Part shown: positions 8,893-18,146 of the stretch, piece after piece
Position numbering within the stretch: position 1 is the stretch's first letter
How the letters are laid out: each line of letters starts with the position of its first letter
NCBI GenBank assembly: GCA_934546985.1
Contig: CAKTEE010000001.1
Location: 62,001-126,000, forward strand
Length of the DNA: 64,000 nt
Reading direction: 5' to 3'
Source: an uncultured Eubacteriales bacterium
Lineage (GTDB): Bacteria; Bacillota; Clostridia; Oscillospirales; Acutalibacteraceae
Notes under the pieces: model-generated
The model's input: the letters and a program-made list of their open reading frames with translations, nothing else
The model's database searches: none
Told to the model about the DNA's origin: nothing
Program-made: the position numbers and the translations under genes

Positions 8893-9648
8893 TTGAAAAA
8901 AATCGTTTCATTTTTGTTTTGTATTATTTTACTGTTATCTATTTGTGCGGGATTTTCCAGCTGTAAAAAACAAGAGGTATTGAAATTTGGCATAGACCCG
9001 TATTTTGTACCCATGGCTTATAAAGACGATGAAAGCGGAACATACAGGGGATATGTGATTGATATTATGGAAGAAGCGGCGAACCGAATGGACATGAAAC
9101 TTGAGGTTCAAAGATGTATATGGGTAGATCGTTATTGGTTTATGGGCAAAGGGAAAAATAACTGTATATGGGATGCTTATGATGAAAATGATTTCGACTA
9201 TACGTGGTCAGATATTTTATTTTCCAGTAACATCGTATGTGTTGTGCCTGCTGAGTGTGAAGTTAAGGAGGATTCTTTTGCAGATACGATGATAGGCGTT
9301 CGCAACAATTCTTTTGAGCAACAGTCCTATATGTTATTTTCTGATAAATTTCAATTTCGTGGAACAGGAAGCTACAATTCGTATCAAGAACTTTTCGATG
9401 AATTAGATCAAGGGATAATAAGTGCGGTGGTAATGGAAAGACTTTCAGCTCAATATATTGTGGAAAAAAGCGGCGGAAAATATAAAATTATGGATGAAAG
9501 TTTATGCGATTGTTCTTATGCCGTTGGTTTTAAGCTTGGCAATACCGAACTCTGCGAACGCTTTAATGCGGCAATGAAAGAGATGCGGGCAGACGATACC
9601 ATGAAAGCCTTGCAGGAAAAATGGTTTCAAAAGGAATTACTGTCATAA
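8893..9648 (+). CDS. Solute-binding lipoprotein, SBP_bac_3 type, copy 3 of 4
   Basis: 251 residues, nearly identical to copy 1 over its first 150 residues and over its downstream flank, so it is the recent duplicate of copy 1. Same lipobox FSSC and Trp-rich ligand region. Differences concentrate at residues about 150-190 (for example FQFRGTGSYNSYQ against VQSYELKSYISYP). TTG 8893 has AAGGAG upstream. Only 58 bases separate it from copy 2, so the two may be cotranscribed. Function as in copy 1: extracytoplasmic ligand capture, ligand unknown. Confidence 0.85.
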   Translation: MKKIVSFLFCIILLLSICAGFSSCKKQEVLKFGIDPYFVPMAYKDDESGTYRGYVIDIMEEAANRMDMKLEVQRCIWVDRYWFMGKGKNNCIWDAYDENDFDYTWSDILFSSNIVCVVPAECEVKEDSFADTMIGVRNNSFEQQSYMLFSDKFQFRGTGSYNSYQELFDELDQGIISAVVMERLSAQYIVEKSGGKYKIMDESLCDCSYAVGFKLGNTELCERFNAAMKEMRADDTMKALQEKWFQKELLS

Positions 9649-9791
9649 ATTTATTAATTTATAGATTTTTTCACTTGCAAAAAAATGTCTTTTAAACGTG
9701 TATTATGGTGAAAAAATCGTTTTTATTCTTTACTTTTAAATGATAATGCACTAAAATAAATAACGGTTAAAATAAAAGGAGATGTTGATAT

Positions 9792-10544
9792 TTGAAAAAA
9801 TGGATTTCGTTTTTACTTTGTACTGTTTTACTGTTATCTATTGGTGCAGGATTTTCCGGCTGCAAAAAGCAAGAGGTATTAAAACTTGGGATAGACCCAT
9901 ATTTTGTACCTATGACTTATGAAGACGATGAAAACGGAACATATAGCGGATATATAATTGATATTATGGAAGAAGCGGCAAATCGAATGGGGATGAAACT
10001 TGAGGTACAAAAATGTATATGGGTAGATTGGTATTGGTTTATGGGACAGGGAGAAAATAATTGCATATGGAATGCTTATGATGAAAATGATTTCGACTAT
10101 ACGTGGTCGGATATTTTATTTTCCAGTAACATTGTATGTGTTGTGCCTGCTGCATATGAAGTTAAGGATGTTTCCTTTGAAAATACTATCGTAGGTGTTC
10201 GCGGCAATTCTTTTGAGCAGCAGTCCTATATGTTATTTTCTGACAAACTTCAATCCAATGAAAAGGGAAGTTATTCTTCATATTCGGAACTCTTCGATGC
10301 ATTGGATCAAGGAATTATAAGTACAGTAATAATGGATAGATTATCGGCTGAATATATTGTGGGAAAAAGCGGCGGTAAATATAAAATTATAGATGAAAGT
10401 TTGTGCGATTGTTCTTATGCCGTTGGTTTTAAGCTTGGCAATACCGAACTCTGCGAACGATTTAATACTGTACTGAAAGAAATGCGAATAGATGGAACAG
10501 CAAAAAAAATTTCAGAAAAATGGTTTGGTCAGGATATAACATGA
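9792..10544 (+). CDS. Solute-binding lipoprotein, SBP_bac_3 type, copy 4 of 4
   Basis: 250 residues, lipobox FSGC. Shares its upstream flank and ribosome-binding site (AAAGGAGATG) with copy 2, but its coding region is closer to copies 1 and 3, suggesting gene conversion or a mosaic origin. The C-terminus diverges (AKKISEKWFGQDIT instead of MKALQEKWFQKEL). TTG start. The four copies together occupy 3.4 kb without any ABC permease, ATPase or sensor gene. They may feed a transporter encoded elsewhere or act as free surface receptors. Confidence 0.84.
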   Translation: MKKWISFLLCTVLLLSIGAGFSGCKKQEVLKLGIDPYFVPMTYEDDENGTYSGYIIDIMEEAANRMGMKLEVQKCIWVDWYWFMGQGENNCIWNAYDENDFDYTWSDILFSSNIVCVVPAAYEVKDVSFENTIVGVRGNSFEQQSYMLFSDKLQSNEKGSYSSYSELFDALDQGIISTVIMDRLSAEYIVGKSGGKYKIIDESLCDCSYAVGFKLGNTELCERFNTVLKEMRIDGTAKKISEKWFGQDIT

Positions 10545-10648
10545 TAAATGTGAAGTTAGAGATTTGATTTATGTTAAACCTCTGTTTTTCATAAAATGCG
10601 GCGAGGGATATAATCGATGTATAAATTGCTATATATGTGAAAAAATAT

Positions 10649-10677
10649 TTGACAAAATTTGTTAATTGAGATATGAT
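10649..10677 (+). promoter_or_regulatory. Near-consensus sigma-A promoter
   Basis: TTGACA (10649-10654), a 17-base spacer and TATGAT (10672-10677). Transcription should begin near 10684. A small inverted repeat, ACACCAT/ATGGTGT at 10684-10699, then sits at the extreme 5' end of the transcript and may stabilise the mRNA. It drives the secreted-protein gene at 10737. Confidence 0.8.
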
Positions 10678-10736
10678 ATAAATACACCATAGATGGTGTT
10701 TTCGTGTCCAATTAATAAAAAAGGATGGTAAAGACA

Positions 10737-11177
10737 ATGAAAAAGAGAATCCTCGCGCTGATTTTGTCTATATGTTGTTTTTTCTCGGTAAGCGCTTATG
10801 CAGAAGAAGTAGCAGACGGAGACATATTTACTGAAACAGAGTCTACAGATGCGGTAACTCGTGCTACGCAAATAAAGGTTGTTCCTAAATTGGAATATCG
10901 TTCTTCATCTCAAATACGTCTGACTTTGGAATTGACCGGAGGTTCCGGAGCAACAAAGGTTGGGTATAGAGATGTCGCACTGTATAAATATACGGGAACT
11001 TATTGGGCGTGGCAAGCAAATGTAAGTAATGATTATTTTAATTCCGACCAATATATTTATAACATTAATATTGGGGGCAGTTTTACAAGGGGGCTATATA
11101 AAGTGACAGGTACGGCGTATAGTGTTTGTAGTGGTATCGAGTATACAACGCCGATTTCATATGAGAAAACGTTATAA
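10737..11177 (+). CDS. Small secreted protein of unknown function
   Basis: 146 residues beginning with a clear signal peptide (MKKRILALILSICCFFSVSA, cleavage likely after AYA). The mature part is about 120 residues and rich in Tyr, Thr and Ser, with beta-strand-like alternation and no cysteine pair except one Cys near the end. It contains no catalytic motif I recognise. I chose ATG 10737 because AAGGATGG is 8 bases upstream; the ATG at 10725 overlaps that site. It has a strong promoter (10649-10677) and its own terminator, so it is probably abundant. Cell-wall or matrix role is possible but not shown. Confidence 0.75.
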   Translation: MKKRILALILSICCFFSVSAYAEEVADGDIFTETESTDAVTRATQIKVVPKLEYRSSSQIRLTLELTGGSGATKVGYRDVALYKYTGTYWAWQANVSNDYFNSDQYIYNINIGGSFTRGLYKVTGTAYSVCSGIEYTTPISYEKTL

Positions 11178-11198
11178 TAATACATAACCATAACCAAA

Positions 11199-11233
11199 AG
11201 AGGGATTGAAAGTTTAGCTTTCAATCCCTCTTT
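11199..11233. terminator. Bidirectional terminator
   Basis: A 15-pair perfect stem (11199-11213 with 11219-11233) with a five-base loop. It lies between the convergent secreted-protein gene (+) and M20 dipeptidase gene (-), with A- and T-rich flanks. Confidence 0.85.
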
Positions 11234-11270
11234 AATCAACAGTTTGATATTGATTAAAATATAAGATAGG

Positions 11271-12638
11271 TTAACCCATCATCTGAATCATTGCTTCCAG
11301 GCATATTTCACAGTGCAGCATGAATTCATCAATATCAATAAATTCATTTGCACCATGTAGGTTGTGGTAACTGCCGGGATGAAACAACGGGCCAAAAGCA
11401 ACGCCCTTGCCGTTCAGCGTACGCGCGTATGTACCGCCGCCGGTGGAATAAAAATTTACAGATTGACCGGTTGCATTTTTATAAGCGAGTCTTAATATTT
11501 TATTAATTTCATTGTACTCCGGAAGATAAAGAGGAGGAAGATCCTCAATCAATTCACATTCCAAGCCATAACCGCTTGCAGCAGTACGGATTTTTTCGAT
11601 AATATCCTTACCCTGAATCGTTACCGGATAGCGGATATCCAAAGAAATACTGCTGTTTTCACTATCGATTTCCACTAACCCAACGTTGACGGTCAATTCA
11701 CCGGAAGGTTCATCCACACATTGAATGGTAAGATTTTCTCCATTGGTTTGCACTCCGATTGCCTGATGTAAAAATAGAATCAGAGGGTCAAACCAGCTGA
11801 TATCTATGCTTTCTGCAACGGTTTGCAAAAGGTAAGTTGCGGCATTTAATCCTTTCGGTGCGTCCATTGCATGTTCTGATCTTCCGCGTGCATGCAAAAG
11901 AACTCCTTCCGGCTGTTTTTCTGCTGTGATTTCTACAGCGCCTTTGGCAGAGGAGGCGAACAGCTTTTGATATTCTTCCTCACTGCATGGGATAGACATA
12001 TACGCCCTGTCTGCAACCGTATTCAGTGCGCGTCCGGCATGGAATTCTACATTGCCGATGGGGGAGGGATTTTTTATTTTTAAATGGAGAATACCTTTTT
12101 CACGGTTACAGATACCATATTCGCTGTCCGGCGAAAAAGCCAGAGACGGAAGTGGCTGATTACTGAAATAAACGGACATATCTTTCATGCCAGTTTCTTC
12201 GGCTGAACCCCAAATGACGCGAAGGCGGCGTTTTCCTCGGATTCCCAAATCTTTTATTGCTTTTAGGCAATACAGTGCAGCAACGGCGGCGCCTTTATCA
12301 TCTGCAACACCGCGCCCATAAAGGCGGCGACCGATTAAGGTTGCGCTGAAGGGGTCTGTGCTCCAGCCTTCGCCGGCCCCGACAACATCCACATGAGTCA
12401 GTACGGCGGCAATCTCTACGCCGCTGCCATATTGTGCGTGCCCGGCGGCATTATCAATGTTTCGGGTATCAAATTGCAGTTCCTTGGCGCGGTTCAGCAA
12501 AAAATTGAGCGCACGTGCGCAGGGTTCTCCATAAGGTGCGTTTGGCGCCGGCGGACCAGCAACACTGGGGATAGAAACCAGTGCGGCGATATCTTTTAAA
12601 ATATTGTCTTTATATTTCATCATAACTTTGCGATTCAT
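11271..12638 (-). CDS. M20 family dipeptidase (Sapep/PepV-like)
   Basis: A 455-residue zinc-dependent peptidase. Metal and catalytic motifs are visible in order: LTHVDVVGAGEGW (His and Asp, residues about 78-90), GRGVADDKGA (bridging Asp), GSAEETGM (general-base Glu followed by a metal Glu), and a C-terminal GGGTYARTL with His in GPLFHPG. The pattern is that of the Sapep/PepV dipeptidases, which have an inserted lid domain between the two halves. Likely cleaves dipeptides in the cytoplasm. ATG 12638 has GAAAGG upstream. The gene follows exonuclease III by 13 bases and is probably cotranscribed with it. Confidence 0.9.
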   Translation of the reverse strand: MNRKVMMKYKDNILKDIAALVSIPSVAGPPAPNAPYGEPCARALNFLLNRAKELQFDTRNIDNAAGHAQYGSGVEIAAVLTHVDVVGAGEGWSTDPFSATLIGRRLYGRGVADDKGAAVAALYCLKAIKDLGIRGKRRLRVIWGSAEETGMKDMSVYFSNQPLPSLAFSPDSEYGICNREKGILHLKIKNPSPIGNVEFHAGRALNTVADRAYMSIPCSEEEYQKLFASSAKGAVEITAEKQPEGVLLHARGRSEHAMDAPKGLNAATYLLQTVAESIDISWFDPLILFLHQAIGVQTNGENLTIQCVDEPSGELTVNVGLVEIDSENSSISLDIRYPVTIQGKDIIEKIRTAASGYGLECELIEDLPPLYLPEYNEINKILRLAYKNATGQSVNFYSTGGGTYARTLNGKGVAFGPLFHPGSYHNLHGANEFIDIDEFMLHCEICLEAMIQMMG

Positions 12639-12651
12639 AAAAACCAGCCTT

Positions 12652-13437
12652 TCAAAGCAAATTTTCCGGCTGCATTGTAATTTCTACAGGGCAATGGTCA
12701 GACCCCATAATTTCACTGTGAATCAATGCGCCTGATAACTTTTCTTTCAGTTTTTTTGATACGCAGAAGTAATCAATGCGCCATCCCGCATTTTTTTCAC
12801 GGGCGCGAAAGCGATACGACCACCAAGTATATGCCTGTTCCTGCTCCGGATAGAAAAAGCGGTAGGAATCAATAAATCCGGAATTTAACAAAATTGAAAA
12901 TTTTTCTCGTTCCTCATTGGTAAAGCCTGCATTGCGCCGATTTGTTTTTGGGTTTTTCAAGTCAATTTCCTGATGTGCAACATTGAAATCTCCGCAAACG
13001 ATAACCGGTTTTTGTGCATCTAATTGATTCAGGTAACTGCGGAACGCATCCTCCCAGCACATCCGGTAATCCAACCGGAGAAGTTGATCCTTAGAGTTGG
13101 GAGTATAAACATTTACAAGGTAAAATCCGGGATATTCCAATGTAATCACACGACCTTCATGGTCATGCTCCTCCTGCCCGATACCGTTACTTACGCTTAT
13201 GGGTTTGTGTTTGGTAAATACAGCGGTTCCTGAATATCCTTTTTTTTCAGCGCTGTTCCAGAACTGATAATAATCCAGCAGCTCTAAACTGATTTGTTCT
13301 GGCTGTAGTTTTGTTTCCTGAATACAAAAGAAATCTGCATTCGCCTGATGAAAAAAATCAAGAAATCCTTTTTGTACGCAGGCGCGCAGACCGTTGACGT
13401 TCCATGAAATAAATTTCAGTGATATCATTCCTTTCAC
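12652..13437 (-). CDS. xth: Exodeoxyribonuclease III
   Basis: About 255-261 residues, the usual length of the AP endonuclease/3' exonuclease family. Motifs: FISWNVNGLRA at the start, FCIQETKLQ (metal Glu), VNVYTPNS, CGDFNVAH, and SDHCPVEITM at the end (catalytic His). Acts in base excision repair. Start is uncertain. GTG 13437 gives the longest form. ATG 13428 abuts AAAGGA too closely. A CTG at 13419 would give the family-typical MKFISWN start at nine bases from AAAGGA. First gene of a two-gene minus-strand unit with the M20 dipeptidase. Confidence 0.93.
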   Translation of the reverse strand: MKGMISLKFISWNVNGLRACVQKGFLDFFHQANADFFCIQETKLQPEQISLELLDYYQFWNSAEKKGYSGTAVFTKHKPISVSNGIGQEEHDHEGRVITLEYPGFYLVNVYTPNSKDQLLRLDYRMCWEDAFRSYLNQLDAQKPVIVCGDFNVAHQEIDLKNPKTNRRNAGFTNEEREKFSILLNSGFIDSYRFFYPEQEQAYTWWSYRFRAREKNAGWRIDYFCVSKKLKEKLSGALIHSEIMGSDHCPVEITMQPENLL

Positions 13438-13681
13438 ATCTTTGGGCGGGAATACACATGCAATCTATATTTTTCAGTTTTTTTATGGCAAAATAACTAT
13501 TTTACTTTATCATAAATCAAAATAGGATTCAATAAAAACCTGTTTTCTTCATGAATATTTAACAAAGCTGCAATATAAAATTAGCATTACCCATTGAATT
13601 CTATTTCATTATATGAGATAATTTAAAATATATAAGTTAACATATTTATGTGAAAATAGTTTAATTTCGGAGGTTGCGTTC

Positions 13682-14215
13682 ATGAGAAAAGTTTTATGTT
13701 TACTGTTAGCGCTTTTTATATCGGTTTCTATGGCGGCATGTTCAGGGAAAGGAAAAGAATCTGGAACACAGGAAACTACAACCCAGTTTATATTTACCTA
13801 TCCAACCAAAGAAGCGATGAATCAGGCGCTCAAGGTACAAACTGAAAAGCAGGGGCTTACTTTACCCGAGGCAGAAGAAAACGCATTGTCACAAATGACA
13901 TTTTATACTTACAAGTTTGAAGAGAACGTTAAACTTGTGGTAAAAATAGATGCTAATACAGGAACCGTAGTGAATGTTGAAATTGATACGCGAAAAACAA
14001 TTTCAGATACACAAAAGGCTTTGCTGGACAAGCTGATGCATGTTGTTGTTGCAAGTGTTGAGCCGCGTGAGACAGAAGAAGGTATCAACACTATTGTTGA
14101 TGGCTGGATGAATACAGAAACAAACGGCAGTGGTTATCCTTCCTCTGTAGGTATTATTTATACGAAAGAAACCGTCGGCGAAGAGGATATGTATGCTTAT
14201 TATGCCAAACTGTAA
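13682..14215 (+). CDS. Putative lipoprotein of unknown function
   Basis: 177 residues. Signal peptide with lipobox MAAC (Cys20) and a Ser/Gly/Thr-rich tether. A compact domain follows with a PepSY-like feel: KIDANTGTVVNVEIDTRK is reminiscent of PepSY but not a confident match. Extracytoplasmic, membrane-anchored. ATG 13682 has CGGAGG upstream. The cupin regulator gene begins 26 bases after its stop, so cotranscription is likely. No catalytic residues identified. Confidence 0.7.
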   Translation: MRKVLCLLLALFISVSMAACSGKGKESGTQETTTQFIFTYPTKEAMNQALKVQTEKQGLTLPEAEENALSQMTFYTYKFEENVKLVVKIDANTGTVVNVEIDTRKTISDTQKALLDKLMHVVVASVEPRETEEGINTIVDGWMNTETNGSGYPSSVGIIYTKETVGEEDMYAYYAKL

Positions 14216-14241
14216 ATTTATGCGGAACTCAGGTGAATAAT

Positions 14242-14781
14242 ATGAATATCGGCGCAAAAATCAAACGGCTGCGGCAGGAAAAGGGATTGACGCAGGATGA
14301 ATTAGCAAGCAGATGTGAATTGTCAAAGGGCTTTATTTCGCAGCTTGAACATGATTCCACATCTCCTTCCCTGAACACGCTGACGAATATTCTGGAAAGT
14401 CTAGGGACAAATCTGAAAGACTTTTTTAATGATTTTTCTGATGAACGTATTGTTTTTACTAACGACGATTTCTATGAAGCAGAGGATAAAGAGCTTCAAT
14501 ATAAAATTGAGTGGGTAGTACCAAATGCGCAGAAAAATATGATTGAGCCAATTATTATTACGATTGAACCGGGCGGGAGATATAAAGAGGAAACGGCGCA
14601 TCAGGGTGAGGAATTTGGCTATGTGCTTTCCGGTTCTATTTATCTTTATTATGGCAATAAGCGCTACAAAGCAAAAAAAGGTGAAACATTTGCTTATCAG
14701 GCGAATGCAAACCACTACATTGCAAATCCGGGTAAGTCTACAGCCCGGGTGCTTTGGATTAGTTCTCCGCCGTCATTTTAA
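14242..14781 (+). CDS. XRE-type transcriptional regulator with cupin domain
   Basis: 179 residues. The N-terminal helix-turn-helix (residues about 4-60, RQEKGLTQDELASRCELSKGFISQLE) is of the XRE class. The C-terminal half is a cupin, with HQGEEFGYVLSG and the later HYIANPG. This is the architecture of PuuR/SutR-type regulators that bind a small ligand in the cupin. I chose ATG 14242 over GTG 14233 because CAGG then has proper spacing. It precedes metG by 65 bases. Target genes cannot be inferred; polyamine or amino-acid metabolism is common for the family. Confidence 0.88.
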   Translation: MNIGAKIKRLRQEKGLTQDELASRCELSKGFISQLEHDSTSPSLNTLTNILESLGTNLKDFFNDFSDERIVFTNDDFYEAEDKELQYKIEWVVPNAQKNMIEPIIITIEPGGRYKEETAHQGEEFGYVLSGSIYLYYGNKRYKAKKGETFAYQANANHYIANPGKSTARVLWISSPPSF

Positions 14782-14819
14782 ATTTTAATATCATCAGGCG
14801 AACAGAAAATGAATCATAA

Positions 14820-16799
<1,980 letters not shown>

Positions 16800-17573
16800 A
16801 TGGATATGGCTGAAATATTTGATTCTCATGCGCATTATGACAGTGAGGCTTTTGATGAAGACCGTGCGCAGGTTCTGGCAGAATTAAAAGAGCAGGGCGT
16901 ATGTGCGGTGATAAATTGCGGGAGCGATTTAAAAACGTCACGGGAATCCATACAATTGGCAAAACAATTTGCTTTTATTCGGGCAGCTGTTGGTATTCAC
17001 CCCCATGAAGCGGCAGAGGTAACGGAGGAAACCTACCAGATGCTGATAGAACTATTGCAGTCACCTTTGGTTGTTGCTGTTGGAGAAATCGGGTTGGATT
17101 ACCACTATGATTTTTGCCCTAAGGGAAAACAGATAGAAGTTTTGCGCAGACAGCTTGCAATAGCAAAACAGTTGGACTTTCCGGTGATTATTCATGACCG
17201 TGAAGCTCATGGAGATATGTATCCAATTTTACGGGAATTTCATCCGAAAGGGGTTATCCATTGTTTTTCCGGCAGTGTGGAACTTGCCCGGGAGGCAATA
17301 AATAATGGAATGTATATTGGGCTTGGCGGGGCGGTAACTTTTAAAAATGCCAGAGTACCGGCAGAAGTAGCCGCATTTATGCCGGATGACCGTTTGCTTA
17401 TTGAAACAGATGCACCATATATGACACCAGTACCTTTCCGGGGAAAACGCTGTACATCTGCATATATTGCATATACGGCACAGAAGCTTGCTGAAATTCG
17501 CGGCACAACAAAAGAAGAGATTCTAATGCTTACAAGACGTAATGCGAATAAACTGTTTGGGTTAAATTATTAA
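16800..17573 (+). CDS. TatD family metal-dependent hydrolase
   Basis: 257 residues, a TIM-barrel metallohydrolase. Metal ligands are visible in SHAHYD (His10, His12), VGEIGLDY (Glu), IHDREAH, HCFSGS and ETDAPYM (Asp). The family has 3'-5' exonuclease/deoxyribonuclease activity and follows metG in many Firmicutes, as here. The start ATG 16800 directly abuts the metG stop codon, indicating translational coupling. A strong terminator follows at 17574. Confidence 0.94.
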   Translation: MDMAEIFDSHAHYDSEAFDEDRAQVLAELKEQGVCAVINCGSDLKTSRESIQLAKQFAFIRAAVGIHPHEAAEVTEETYQMLIELLQSPLVVAVGEIGLDYHYDFCPKGKQIEVLRRQLAIAKQLDFPVIIHDREAHGDMYPILREFHPKGVIHCFSGSVELAREAINNGMYIGLGGAVTFKNARVPAEVAAFMPDDRLLIETDAPYMTPVPFRGKRCTSAYIAYTAQKLAEIRGTTKEEILMLTRRNANKLFGLNY

Positions 17574-17619
17574 AAATCCCCCGATGACTTCTATTAAAGA
17601 AGAAATCGGGGGATTTTTA
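17574..17619 (+). terminator. Terminator of the metG-tatD unit
   Basis: AAATCCCCCGAT pairs with ATCGGGGGATTT across a loop, followed by a T run, directly after the tatD stop. Confidence 0.92.
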
Positions 17620-18146
17620 TGCTTTATTTACTATTGAAAGATATATTTAAATTTTGCCGAAAATGTTAATAGCCACAATTATTTTTATTGCTGTTTTTCT
17701 TAAAGAGAATAATAGCTTGTAAATTAGTGTAATGGCATAGTGCTTTACATGTAGATGCTAAAGGAAAAAGCGTTCTTTTTTTGCTATGCTTGCTGTTACT
17801 TTGTAAGATTTGTTATCGATGCAAACTTGTTGTGCATATTAAATAAAAAAATCTTTGATTTTTTTACGATTATAAACAAATTAAGCTTTTGTTGGCAAAA
17901 ATTTGTTATTCTTGCGAGCTTTGTTGTTGGTGAAGAAAATCGCTTGCAATTATAATAATAAACAGATAAAATATACTTGAGTGTAGTTTATCAATATTTT
18001 TAGCGTTTGGAATGGGAAACTGTTGTGACATTTAACGGTAAATATGTGATTTATTTTCCATAAATTTCACGCAGTTTTTTGTTTGGAATGCAAGAAAATT
18101 GGTAAGCATCAACTAAATCCAAAAAAAATTAGGAGGAATTGGCACA
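17620..18146 (+). other. Long AT-rich leader/intergenic region before the chitinase
   Basis: A 527-base region with no supportable gene. It holds a short T-flanked inverted repeat near 17843-17865 (AAAAAAATC/GATTTTTTT) and the chitinase ribosome-binding site (AGGAGG at 18131-18136). I see no recognisable riboswitch and no clear sigma-A promoter. The length suggests a regulated leader. Confidence 0.4.

Noticed and set aside
17755..17955. 66-codon plus-strand frame before the chitinase
   Set aside because: Very AT-rich, Phe/Cys-heavy translation with no ribosome-binding site and no signal or domain pattern.
17620..18146. Possible c-di-GMP or other riboswitch in the long chitinase leader
   Set aside because: I looked for the conserved core of the common riboswitch classes and found none by eye.
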